This document shows, one piece after another, positions 10,410-21,200 of a stretch of 64,000 nucleotides of DNA. A program made the position numbers and the translations under genes. Where the stretch lies: assembly GCA_034231615.1 (NCBI GenBank), contig CM067306.1, positions 64,383,790-64,447,789 on the forward strand, written 5' to 3'. The notes beneath the pieces are model-generated. The model was not told where the DNA came from. It saw nothing but the letters and a program-made list of their open reading frames with translations, and searched no databases. This DNA comes from Meghimatium bilineatum. Taxonomy: Eukaryota > Mollusca > Gastropoda > Stylommatophora > Philomycidae. Every line of letters begins with the position of its first letter. The first letter of the stretch is position 1.

Positions 10410-12071
10410 TTACTGCGGCACCATCCACTTTGTCGGACACCCTCTGACCATTTGGTTATTTATACAAACTGTGACTTCAAACCTGATTAGCAAAGATTTA
10501 TACCTGTAACCTTCCTTGTCTCCGTAGCCCTTTGTTATGAGATCATCACATGACTTCACTCCTATCTCACGCCCGCATCCCTCGTTAGATAGAATGCCAC
10601 TCTCTGACATAGCGCCACTCTCTGACATAGCCATATACGCTTCCCCAAGTTCTACATCTGGTAATGTTTTATTATTGATGCCAAAAATGGTAGCCTTGAC
10701 CTTGAGTGTTACACTAGTAGTACCAGGCTGTAAACCTACCTCACGAGGATGACGTCCATAAACAAGCCATACACTTAAATCACCATTATCATTAAAATAA
10801 ACTACACCCTTAACACACGATCTCATCTCGTTGATATACCAAGGTAAGCTGTCAACATCTTTCCCCGATCTGACTAAAGTTTTAAAATTCTCTATATAAA
10901 AATCAAATGTATATTTTCGAAGAGAAGGTAGTCGACCCTGTATGTATCCTGCCTCTCAAGTTGAGATTCTTTCTCTATGACAGCAATCATCTGACGTTTC
11001 ACTCTGTCTACGTCACCTTTGATTTCCTGAGTAGACTCTTCTAGTTTCTTGATCATGTTATTCTGTTGTTGTGTGATGGCTACTAAATCATCTCTCACAG
11101 TTTGTTGTCTGGCAGTCACAAAGTCTCAACACTTCCAATTTTCTGTACAGCAGCCGCCATACTGGTTTCCATTTTGTGTCTAAGGGCAGTCACCAATTTA
11201 TTGACATGTTCTAACTCTAGTTTCAAGTTCTGCCAATTGTCTTCCCTTGTTACTTGACAACTGGTCGCATGTTTTAGTATGTCTTCTTTAAACTTCTCTG
11301 TTGTTTTTGTTATTATCTCAGTTATCTGTTCTCGATGTTTATCCAGTTCTTTAGTTATCTGTGTATGCTGTTTATCTAACATCTCACTCCGCAGTCTAGT
11401 CTGATCAGCTTGTTCAATCATTTCTCTACCTAATGTGGACAATTTCTCACTAACGGCTGTATCAGTTTCTGATAGTCTTGTATCGACCTGTCCCACTAAC
11501 CACACAGGTTCTGCCCTCGTATGTCCCCTGATTACATCTGGAATATAACGAATCTCCGCTGCAGAAGTTTGAAAGTTCTCCCTCTCTTGTGCAACAAGTT
11601 CAGTTATGTTGTCTTTAAGTACAGTTTCTATTTGTCTGGTCAACCCCCGACATGTTTGTGACATCTCGATGACCTCATCTTTTAGTAAGTCTGTTTTCAG
11701 TTCCAGTATTTGAAGCTTGACCTTAACCTCTTCATTGACGTCATTTTCACCGCACACAGTCTGAGTATCTTGATGTGACACCTGACGAGGGTTCACCTGT
11801 AAAGCACCACCAGGCAGTGGATGAATGAACTGTAGACGTTCTAGGATCTCATTCTGAGCATCTCTCAGTTGATCTTTGATGAAAATCTTCTCTTTTTCAA
11901 GTTTGGTCGCCATCTCAGAAAGTTGACCTTCCATCGAACTTTGTTTGCGGCTCTGGCTTTTTAGAATATTATGTACTGTATCCAGAAGTTCCATCATTTG
12001 TGACTGTTCTATTTGTAATTGTCTAATCGTCTAATGACTTGGGCAAAACCCTCTGTCACACTGGTCGTCAT
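10410..12071 (-). pseudogene. Coiled-coil plus MATH/TRAF-like gene, frameshifted
   Basis: Reading right to left, an ATG at 12071 begins MTTSVTEGFAQVIRRLD. A frameshift near 12021 leads into a long Gln/Glu/Lys-rich coiled-coil frame (11997-11116), a second frameshift near 11117 into more coiled coil (11119-about 10945), and a third into a beta-rich domain with TFDFYIENFKTLVRSG, NDNGDLSVWLVYGRHP, VTLKVKATIFGINNK and LLIRFEVTV. The last part resembles a MATH/TRAF fold. No intron is seen in the body, so it may be a retrocopy or a decayed intronless paralogue. Three shifts in one continuous homology argue against function. Exact family is uncertain. Confidence 0.6.
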
Positions 12072-12212
12072 CTTGACCTAAAACAGAATACACGTTCTTG
12101 ATATCAATGACATGTTTAGTCACGTGATTAGGTCACAGTTCAAATGTTTGTTTGTGTCAATGTTTCAGTTTATGAATACAGTATAGCAATATTGTTGATG
12201 TTTTTTATGATG

Positions 12213-12275
12213 TGCCTTCTTCTGCTCTCCATCTTCTGTGTTCAATCTCAAACTCCTGCAGTTTAGCAGCAAAGT
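12213..12275 (-). mobile_element. SINE-A 3' end fragment
   Basis: A short minus-strand piece of the SINE 3' end: TTCTTCTGCTCTCCATCTTC, then CAAACTCCTGCAG. The surrounding 12.1-12.6 kb shows nothing else recognisable. Confidence 0.5.
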
Positions 12276-12634
12276 TATAGTTGTGTTAATGGATATAAGC
12301 ACAACAGAAACTACACATATCAGGTGTGTCACTTAAACATGCAGCTGATATCAGCAACTGAATAACTATAAGCCTATAACACATGTTTAGTGTGCACAAG
12401 TCCAGAAGATAACGGTTTCCAAAAGTATAAGAGTACTCCTCTGATTCCAAGAAATGATTGATGTTGATTCAATGATTGATCATAAATGTTTGATGTTGGG
12501 ATAAAATACATTTATTGGTAAAAAGTCAAGGAAGAGTGTCAGAAACAAGAACTGATAAGACTAGGCCTACTAAGGGGTTAATGTTCTGGATAAGCAAGAA
12601 ATTTGGGGAGCAAACAACTTGATCGCTACACGCT

Positions 12635-12950
12635 TCTTATTCTTCTTCTTTCGTTCACTTGAAACATGTCTATATCTGTAATTATGTCTCCTTAATAAAA
12701 CTCACTGTCTTTTGTAGTTCATGCAGTGTCCCATAGAGCTTTGATTCCAGTGTTGTTTCATTTGGACAATATGTCTGCCTCAGCGTTTCATGCTCAGAAC
12801 ACTCTTGAAGTATATGTTTGGCACTCTGCTGCCTGTCCACATGGCAGTGTTGCCAATCTTGAACTTTGTATACATGTGACTGGAGTCGGTTGTGTCCTGT
12901 TCTGAGACGTAGAATTATAACTTGTTTTGGTCTGTTCATAATGTGATACA
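12635..12950 (-). mobile_element. I-type LINE 3' fragment
   Basis: Encodes the end of the I-type LINE ORF (NRPKQVIILRLRTGHNR, then AKHILQECSEHETLRQTY) with a (GAA)-rich 3' tail. The 11-bp target duplication CGCTACACGCT is at 12624-12634 and 12951-12961. It is a 5'-truncated insertion with a small internal deletion in the Cys-rich region. Confidence 0.87.
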
Positions 12951-13254
12951 CGCTACACGCTAAACATGATTATGTTTGAAAACACAATAAATAACTTACA
13001 CACAGATGTCCAAGTATAACTATTATTATTATTATTATTTTCAAATAGTGTAAATAATTTGTTCATATTTTTCTTATTTTTTTTCTAACTACAGAACAGA
13101 ACATTGATGAAATCTATATCAGTGTCTGACTTCTACTGGAGAACCAGGAAGATGAAAAAGTTCAAATAGTTATCTTTGTGTGCCTCCCCCCTGATGTGTC
13201 TATGGGCCCTCAATTAAAAAAATGAATTTCAGTACCCCACTACAAATCTCCGTG

Positions 13255-13430
13255 ACCTCTATGGGCCCTGTGGTATAAGTTACCAAAACGCTATGCTGAA
13301 ATTGAATGTGTTGTGCCGAAAAATAAAATATCGCAAACCCTGCGGCAAATTATAACAATGCATTCCGATCTCTAAATTAGATATTGCTAAACAGGAAATT
13401 TACCAACGCAGAAGAAGAAGATACAACTAA
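13255..13430 (+). mobile_element. SINE-A copy, degenerate
   Basis: Contains GCTGAAATTGAATGTGTTG, CCGAAAAATAAAATATCGCA and a CGCAGAAGAAGAAG tail, matching SINE-A from its middle to its 3' end. Confidence 0.65.
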
Positions 13431-13436
13431 CCATCT

Positions 13437-14110
13437 TTAATATTTGAACCTATCTATCGTATTTTCTCTGCTTTTGCTGTTAGGCATCGCCGGAATAAAT
13501 GACGATCGGTTTTCTGACAATGTATGACACGTTTGGTTGTTTGATATATGCAGTAAAATTGTGACGTCCCAGAACCTTGGTAACTCGTTCAATCCATTTG
13601 TTTGTCTCTGTATCTTGATGTTTCTATTTTCATGTTGTATGTTCTTGATGCTGTTCACTTTGGGTTCATTCCCATTAAATGGCCAAACCATTTCAGTCTT
13701 TGTATTTTAATATATATGACCCGACCGTGTGTTGCCGGAGCCCGAGAGGGGAGCAAAGAATAGCAACACTGTGTATCTTCCATGTATGTAGTAAGAGGCC
13801 ACTACGGAGGTTATGGGATGGAGTTGGCTGTCCCATTCCATCATATATGGTCAGTGACTCAGTGACTGCTGAAGTCGGATGTGTCATACCGAAAGGTGCA
13901 GATATCGAAGCAATGCTGTTAACCATAACACAACACATTCTGTTCTCCGGATTACATCCTGCTAATCTGTAGGAATTTGAGAACGACTGCAGGCGAAGAA
14001 GAACATATATATGACCACAGACGTAGTCCCAACAGTTCTTGTAATCACTTCATTCCTCACATGATCTCTTCTTGTTCTGTTTGCTGATTTTCTTAGACAT
14101 TACATTTCAC
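13437..14110 (-). mobile_element. LINE tail interrupted by SINE-A
   Basis: Two blocks (14110-14017 and 13709-13437) match the LINE tail at 39850-40170 on the plus strand: AAACAGAACAAGAAGAGATC, then CAAGAACTGTTGG, then ACTGAAATGGTTTGGCCATT. The blocks are separated only by the SINE at 13722-14004. Confidence 0.8.
13722..14004 (+). mobile_element. SINE-A, complete reference copy (283 bp)
   Basis: Flanked by the 12-bp target duplication ATATATATGACC at 13710-13721 and 14005-14016, so both ends are defined. It begins CGACCGTGTGTTGCCGGAGC, has the block GAGGGGAGCAAAGAATAGCA, a middle with CTGAAGTCGGATGTGTCA and CCGAAAGGTGCAGATATCG, and a 3' end TTTGAGAACGACTGCAG followed by GAAGAAGAA. No convincing tRNA A and B boxes are seen at the head. 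Confidence 0.9.
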
Positions 14111-14204
14111 ACGTAGTACGTTTTTGAGATATTGATAAGCGGAAGAATATGTATAACTTCATGAAAATAGCAGCAGACATATACGGTTCAGGAAGATGTC
14201 ACGC

Positions 14205-14455
14205 AAGTGTGTTGTTCGGCGGAAAGGGGAATAAAGAATAGCGATGCTGTTACTTGCCATAAATGTTGTAAGAAACGATTAGGGAGGTTTTTGCGGTGCA
14301 GTTGACTATCCCCTCCCATAGAGGGTAAAATCGAATCAAAAGCCACGCTGAAGTCGAATTTGTCAGTCTGAAAGCACAAATATCGCAGGAAAGCTGAAAA
14401 CCATGACATAACGCATTCCATTCTCTAGACTGTGGATGATGACGCTCCTCCTTCG
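14205..14455 (+). mobile_element. SINE-A copy, degenerate
   Basis: Contains GGGGAATAAAGAATAGCGAT, CTGAAGTCGAATTTGTCAG, CAAATATCGCAGG and CATTCCATTCTCTAGACTG in the SINE-A order, but the 3' tail is eroded. Confidence 0.75.
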
Positions 14456-14940
14456 CAAGCAAAGATGATCACTGCATTTAAGAAGGTCAAGTTAGGGTGG
14501 ATTGTTTGTGTCCTTGAAATGCAAGTTCGTAGATAAGAATGGGGTGGAGAGGGGAGTTGAACATCCAATTGGGGGGTGGGGGGTAGAGAGAGTTGTATAT
14601 TCAACTCCCCAAATCCCCATCCCCCTTTTTTAGAAAATCAGAGCCTGTCTTTAGGTACCAGGAATATATCCTAGGTATGAGTGTAGGTGTCAACTACGAT
14701 ACACAATATCATCACATCGCTCAAACTGGAGAACACTGGTTTATTCCCCGTGCACAGTTTTCTGCGATTAAAAAACATGGATAGATGATTATTCTATGAT
14801 CGGATAAGATTTCGGTAGTCTAGAATACTAATATGAACAATAACAATAATAACTAAAACTGTCATAGGATATCAGACAAGGCGGTGCGCCGTAGTAACAA
14901 AACTAAGTAGCGGTAAAGTTCCCTTCTACAAGTGCAAAAT

Positions 14941-15060
14941 AGTACTATTACTACTACTACTAATACCACTACTACAACTACTGCTACTAATACCACTACT
15001 ACTACAACTACTGCTACTAATACCACTACCACTACACATATAGTGATAATGTACATATAC
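14941..15060. repeat. (ACT)n-rich microsatellite
   Basis: Runs of ACT and CTACTAATACCAC. The Val-rich minus-strand frame here is an artefact of the trinucleotide repeat. The stretch 14460-14940 has no recognisable gene. Confidence 0.9.
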
Positions 15061-15112
15061 AAGAAGTAGTAGTTGTAAGACCATCTCATCGTATTTACAA
15101 TTGTGTTTGTTT

Positions 15113-15300
15113 ATTTCTGGTTCTTGATAAAGGTCCCTATTGGACAGTAATGTGAAAAAGTCATCGTTCCTTTGTTTTTAGTTATTACTCATTGACATTA
15201 TTGTTGCTATTTATTAGTTTATATTAGTTATCAGTGACAAATCATACTTTATCCCAGTTGTTATCGATATTACAAATAAATTAGCTGCAAGTTTTCTTTA
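15113..15300 (+). repeat. Dispersed repeat D
   Basis: TTTCTGGTTCTTGATAAAGG, then TATTGGACAGTAATGTG and a T/A-rich 3' half. Related copies are at 44768-44910 (plus), 41400-41530 (minus) and in part 28015-28110. Its class is unknown. Confidence 0.7.
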
Positions 15301-15609
15301 AGATAGTTTTTCGATGTCATAGGATGTGTCTGACATCTAAATATCTTTGTATATCTAGATGAGAGTAGTAGAATCGCCTGATGTAATGTTGGCATGTGTT
15401 ACATTTTATGCGTTTTATATTTAATTACGTATGAGACAACGTCACAAATTTGCGCCACCTACCTTTGTAACACAACCAGGTCATAGATTCGATGTATCTC
15501 AAAGTAAAAAACAATGACACAGTTCGTCTGATCAGGTTTGTGGTTACGTGCACGATGGGTGCAGAAAATTTATATTTTATTAAAAAAAAAAAAAAAAGGT
15601 AGCTCTCCT

Positions 15610-15800
15610 ATTCAGGAAGTAGCCATCAACCCAGTATGTTTCTGTTGTATTGATGTTGTAAGCAATAGAAATACGTTCAGTATTTTGCCATTGTTTACAG
15701 AATGGTCCGGATACACAATTGCCTGTGGCAGAATTCAAACCAGATACCTTGGCTGTTACCTTTCCCTGTGCATCGCCGCGCGAAAGCAGCGTTAACTCTT
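15610..15800 (-). mobile_element. tRNA-headed SINE (family C)
   Basis: The minus strand has GGTTTGAATTC, a B-box-like motif (consensus GGTTCRANNCC), downstream of GGTAACAGCCAAGG. The same family recurs at 58100-58265 with matching TTTGCCATTGTTTCTGAAT and ATCAACCCAGCAT blocks. Confidence 0.65.
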
Positions 15801-16059
15801 TCAGGACTTGATTATGTTTAGGTTTGGACCAAATTAATTTTATAAAATTTCCTTATATGTGTTTTTTATTGTATCACCTGACATACTAATATTGATAAAT
15901 AGTGTATGTGTAATATATCATTGGAAAGGGGAATGGATACAGAATATGAATATATAAGTACATTGATGGTATGTGATTACTTCACAAGGTTAGAGTTAGC
16001 CTTGTGAAGTAATCAAATATCAAATCAAAGCCAGTATACTGGCGATTGGTCCTGTAGAC

Positions 16060-16290
16060 CCATAGTATATTTTACATTGCTATCTGGATATAAACGGATA
16101 AGGTGGTCAGCATCACGCCTGCCGTCTTTACTTTCCCAGAAGATCTGGAAGCCATTTCCTTAGGCTGGGTCGACTTTTGGGCCGGTGGTCATTTGCACAA
16201 TATTTTCAGTTGAACTGGGTATTGAACCTTAGATCGCCTGACTAGAAGCCAGTGCACTAACCAGTGGTATACATCGGGCTAGTTGAAATG
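16060..16290 (-). mobile_element. tRNA-headed SINE (family V)
   Basis: The minus strand begins with an A-box-like ACTGGTTAGTGCACTGG and a B-box-like GGTTCAATACC. This is followed by a body that includes the equivalent of GGCTGGGTCGACTTTTGGG. A second copy is at 53260-53465. Confidence 0.7.
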
Positions 16291-16318
16291 TTATATTTTC
16301 CTACCCTACTTCTCAAAC

Positions 16319-16556
16319 TCTTTCATATTACCAGAATTTAGTCCGGAGAACGGACTGCGTTTTGTCATGGTTTACAGCTTAACTGCGATAGTGCACCTTT
16401 CAGCCTGACACATCCGCATTCTGCATGGCTTCTGGATCACTTTGATTCTCTATGGGATTGGACAACAAATTCCACCCATAACCTTCAATAGTCGCCTCGT
16501 ACGATGTATGGAATATAACAGTGTTGCTATTCTTTGCTACCCTCTCTGGCCCGTCA
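16319..16556 (-). mobile_element. SINE-A copy
   Basis: Matches the reference SINE-A in reverse: AGTCCGGAGAACGGACTGCG, TTTCAGCCTGACACATCCG, TATGGGATTGGACAAC and GTGTTGCTATTCTTTGC. The (GAA)n end is missing. Confidence 0.82.
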
Positions 16557-16910
16557 ACTTACAAGCGGTTCGAAATATGATGCACTGCTGGTGTACACGG
16601 TTTCGTTTCTTGTATATTTCCAAAGGCGTATATATATTATCTAAACAACCAACTATTTCATTGTGTATGAATACAAGAAGAGAGATGTATAAAGTAACCT
16701 GTCTCTAGAATTTTTCACGGACCTGTAGGGCCACAATTCAATGACCAGCTAAAACTTACTGATAAACAACACAATAAGCAAGAAAGTACAGCGTATCATC
16801 GCAAGAGAATTAAAATGAAAAATGATTAAGCGACATGTGCGACACGCTAACCCTCTGTAATCACGCAGTTCCGGGAAATACATTCAACCTGTTATTAATT
16901 TAGGGATACA

Positions 16911-17150
16911 ATGAGAACAATAAAGGGAATTAGGGAGAAAATCCCGCACAATCTTAGCCTCATGTTGTGTAAGGTCAACAACAAAACTAAAAGTAATTCT
17001 TTTGGAAGGCCCCGAGGATCACGCAATCAACAATTGATTGGGACACAGTCTACATACACTGGGATGGCTGCTGGAATGGAGAGCGGATCACTCATGGGAA
17101 TGTCCCACGTACTGTGAAATTAGTTTCTAATCAAGAATCACAAAACTGGT
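16911..17150 (+). mobile_element. LINE C-terminal fragment (RNase H LINE, second family)
   Basis: Shares with 19790-19945 the blocks AAAAGTAATTCTTTTGGAAG, CATACACTGGGATGGCTGCT and AGTTTCTAATCAAGAA. It is the extreme 3' end of that LINE, without its RNase H. Confidence 0.72.
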
Positions 17151-18166
17151 TATATAGGCCTACTCATATTTCAACATTCAATACACTATTTTTTTTTTCC
17201 AAAATAAAAAGAATTTCTGATGGTGCGATACGCTCCAATCAACGCAGACGGTAGTCCAAATTGGTTATATCATAGCTTCTTATTATTAATTTAAAAAAAA
17301 ATAAATAACGGAGGCTGTGATTCGACGAACCACAATTTCTCAGGTAAGCATTATCTTTTAGCAAAATATACAGTTGCGGTGGTTCACAAGTGCCGTCATG
17401 TCGTACATGTGAGTGCAGAAATTGACATCTAAAAGTAGTTTATGTAACAGATATATAATATATTATTATTGTATCTTTCGAGTTGGACAACATGACGCGT
17501 ATATAACTTGGATATGAAAAAATTATACGGCCTAAAGGGTACATTGAAATTAAGTAACTTTTAAAATGTGTAATCATGATTTTTGCGTATTGATATACGC
17601 TACAAGGTAAAGGATCAAAGATTAAAAGTTATTTGAATCACAAATTTCGCAGTGGAAAATCCCGTGTGTCCTTTGCCTTCGCTGTCAACCAGCTATATAT
17701 AGTAACTTGTGTTTTGATCACATGCTGTTGACCCCGGGGGTCACAATACGTCACGTTCTAAAAATAAACATGCTCTAATAACATAAGTAGTAAACATTGT
17801 CAAAATAAAACTGCAAGTACTATTTTACCTCAACAATTTTATTTATAAGGAAAGCAAATTGTTTTAATGATTGGTCTCATGTTTTTAAATATTTAATAAC
17901 TAAAATATTTTGTTCTAAAGATTAGTTTTATTAGTGAATATGAGGGACTCTTTGATCGGTTTACTGTTTGCGCAATGATATTGTGCACAGTTTGGTTTGT
18001 TTAGACATTTTTTCATCTTTCAAGCTGAAGCTGACGACAGAGTTAATAGAAGGCCATTTTGTGATTTGTGTTTTCGAGTTTAAACTATTCACTGCTACTG
18101 TAAGTCAGTCACTTCTGTTTTAAAAGACATTTTCAGTAGCTCTTACAGCAGTTGTAAGTGCAATAT
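17151..18166 (+). promoter_or_regulatory. Region upstream of the NBR1-like start codon
   Basis: AT-rich, free of recognised repeats from about 17.2 kb on. The bases before the ATG include GGCCATTTTGTG at about 18052 and the ATG sits in ATATGGCGGACG, similar to the YY1-type motif often found at housekeeping starts. No clear TATA box is placed well. Transcription start and any 5'UTR intron cannot be fixed from sequence. Confidence 0.35.
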
Positions 18167-18286
18167 ATGGCGGACGACGACCTTGTTGTGGCTGTGCGAT
18201 TATGTGATACGATTGAAACAGAGCAGCCGGATCCATTGTGCCTGCGACGGGAAGATTTGGAAACATGGCGACATTTTGAAGCACTG
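18167..18286 (+). CDS. NBR1: NBR1-like exon 1: start of PB1
   Basis: Forty residues, MADDDLVVAVRLCDTI onward, ending WRHFEAL before GTAAAA. It covers the first PB1 beta strands. An in-frame GTG nine bases upstream is not needed; the ATG lies in ATATGGCGG. The donor GTAAAA is weaker than consensus. Confidence 0.88.
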
Positions 18287-21200
18287 GTAAAAACTATGAA
18301 TGGGTCATACTTTTCACTGATTGATTATATAAATGTTGATGTGTTGACTGTACTGTTAATTTATGCAATTGTAAATATATTTTCTTGAGAAATAATATTA
18401 ACAATTATCAACCCATAGTCTACGACTAGCTTGTGATAAAAAGAATAATCGATAATACATTAACTTTATTTGTAAACAACAACAAACTAACAAACTGAAA
18501 CTCCAAAGTCAATGACAATGTCGTTCACTTAATATTAACTAATTAACTTAGTAGGCCTCTGCTCGGTACTGATGTCACAGTTGTTAAAACGTATTTTGCT
18601 ATTAGTTAATCATTAACTTAATGTGTACTTTTTTTTTTAGTAACGTCACTGTTTTGATGGCAGGCCTATATTAATATACATAGTTAGTATATTATATATA
18701 TAATATAAGGTCTAGGCTTATTCAGAATATACTTGCCATATATCAACTATTAGTCTACCATAGATCCCTAATATAAGCATAATATTATTTATTAATATAT
18801 GACATAGTGACCAATGTAATGGAGGAGAGAGTACCTGGGAAGAGGAGAAAAGGCATACCAAGAAGACGATGGACAGACGACATTAAAAATAACATGAATA
18901 CATCGCTAGAAAATGCAAGCCACATCGCCCACAACAGAGAGAGGTTCAGAGAGTTCATTGGGAAGACAACGTTCTGGAAGGAATACGTCACATATGACAT
19001 TATTATGTAGCCTAGGTTTTTTACCATCGTCTAGATGAGTCAAAGGGAAAACGAATCAAGCGTGGCAGATCATGGATGGCAGAGGCTGAAGACACACTGC
19101 GAATAGTATGTGAATTGGAAGAAATAGGAAAGGGCAGTGAATGGGTGGAGGTAGACACTGAGAAGAAATCACTGACTAAAGTAATAATACAACTAGATAA
19201 AGCGTGTCGAAAATGGACGGCAGTCAGGGCTCAGGATACAGTGCACGAAGTCGCCCAACTACACTTGAAACCACAAGACATAATTATATACACAGATGGC
19301 TCTGTTAGCAGAAACACAAATAAAAGCGGTTGGGGTTTTGTTGCCTACAGAAATGGCGTGAAGTTGGTTGAGAAATCTTCAGCATATTCTACTGTCACAT
19401 CGAGAATGAGGATGGAGATAGAGGGAGTTACAGCAGCTCTTAATTGGTTGATAACTGATACATCAACACACGCGGTAATACAGACTCTCAAAGCATGTTG
19501 CGCAAGATAGAAAAGTTCATGCTAAGAAAAGAATGGTGGAACTTATTGAACAACTCAGTTGTCCAGATCATTACATGGATATACTGCCCTGGTCATGCTG
19601 GGGTCAGAGGAAACGAGAGAGCCAACTTATTGGCAGGCAATGCGGCGATAGACGGCACATTGCTGAGAAGAGATAAAGCAGATTTAATAAAGGCAGTAAT
19701 AAATTCATTTCAAGATGCAGATGATGTCAATGAGGTTGAGAACGTACACATACAGAGAGTGTTAGAAATGGGAGTTTTCAGAGGTGAGGGGAGGAAAAGT
19801 AATTTTTTTGGAAAGTCCCGAAGATCACACAATCAACACCTGACCGGAACTATGAATCTACATACACTGGGATGGCTGCTGGGGCGGAGCACTTATGGGA
19901 ATGTCCTGCGTGCTGTGAAGCCAGTTTCTAATCAAGAAGTAGCCTAGGTTTACCATATTTGTGGGGTCCTTAGACAGATAGATGACATGTCATCCTAAAC
20001 ATCGTTGGGGTCTAAGATGACAGGTTAGGTGAAAGTAAAGAATAGTTCTCACTGTGCTATAAATAGCACACTGTTGACAATTTTAACTATCCAACGACAT
20101 GGATTCCTGTGTAACACCAATCAAAATAATGGCTGCTGTGACGTCACATCCGACAATCACTTGAGTTCAAATCTAGACACAGACGAACTTATGCATAATC
20201 TGTTTGTTTTCTAATTTACACATTTTTTACAATTTCCTATTATTTGTGGTGAGCGATCAGTATTTCTGCTCATTACACACGGAGTGAGGTGTGCGCACAC
20301 ATTAGAAATATTATTTCGAATCCTAACCTTACTCTAAGTACTTACCCGTAAGCTTGCCAAATCACACAACAAAGGTCAGGTAACACCTCGAAACTAGAAC
20401 AAAGGTCACAGTGGAGAACTATACTTTACTTTAGCCGACAGATCAACATAACCATCAGTGGGGTCTTCTTCTTCAATGTTCATTCTCAAACTCCCACTCT
20501 CTTGTAGCAGGACAGTGATCCTACCAGATTTCCAGTGATATGTAATTAAGAGAATGGAAATGTACTGTGTCATGTTTTATTTGCGCCAAATGGCCCAACA
20601 CATCCATCTTTGGCTGAAGTGTGGTCTAAGAAGCAAGATGACAGGTCAATCTAAACATCTGTGGGGTCTAAGATGCAAGATGACTAGTCATAACATTAGC
20701 AAGGTCTAAAAAGCAAGAAGACAGGTCACCCTTAACAGTGAGGTCAGAGATGCAAGATGACAGGTCACCCTTAACAGTGAGGTCAGAGATGCAAGATGAC
20801 AGGTCACCCTTAACAGTGAGGTCAGAGATGCAAGATGACAGGTCACCCTTAACAGTGAGGTCAGAGATGCAAGATGACAGGTCACCCTTAACAGTGAGGT
20901 CAGAGATGCAAGATGACAGGTCACCCTTAACAGTGAGGTCAGAGATGCAAGATGACAGGTCACCCTTAACAGTGAGGTCAGAGATGCAAGATGACAGGTC
21001 ACCCTTAACAGTGAGGTCAGAGATGCAAGATGACAGGTCACCCTTAACAGTGAGGTCAGAGATGCAAGATGACAGGTCACCCTTAACAGTGAGGTCAGAG
21101 ATGCAAGATGACAGGTCACCCTTAACAGTGAGGTCAGAGATGCAAGATGACAGGTCACCCTTAACAGTGAGGTCAGAGATGCAAGATGACAGGTCACCCT

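Noticed and set aside
18158..18166. Upstream GTG as a start for the NBR1-like protein
   Set aside because: GTG is not a usual start in animals and an in-frame ATG lies nine bases later in a good context.
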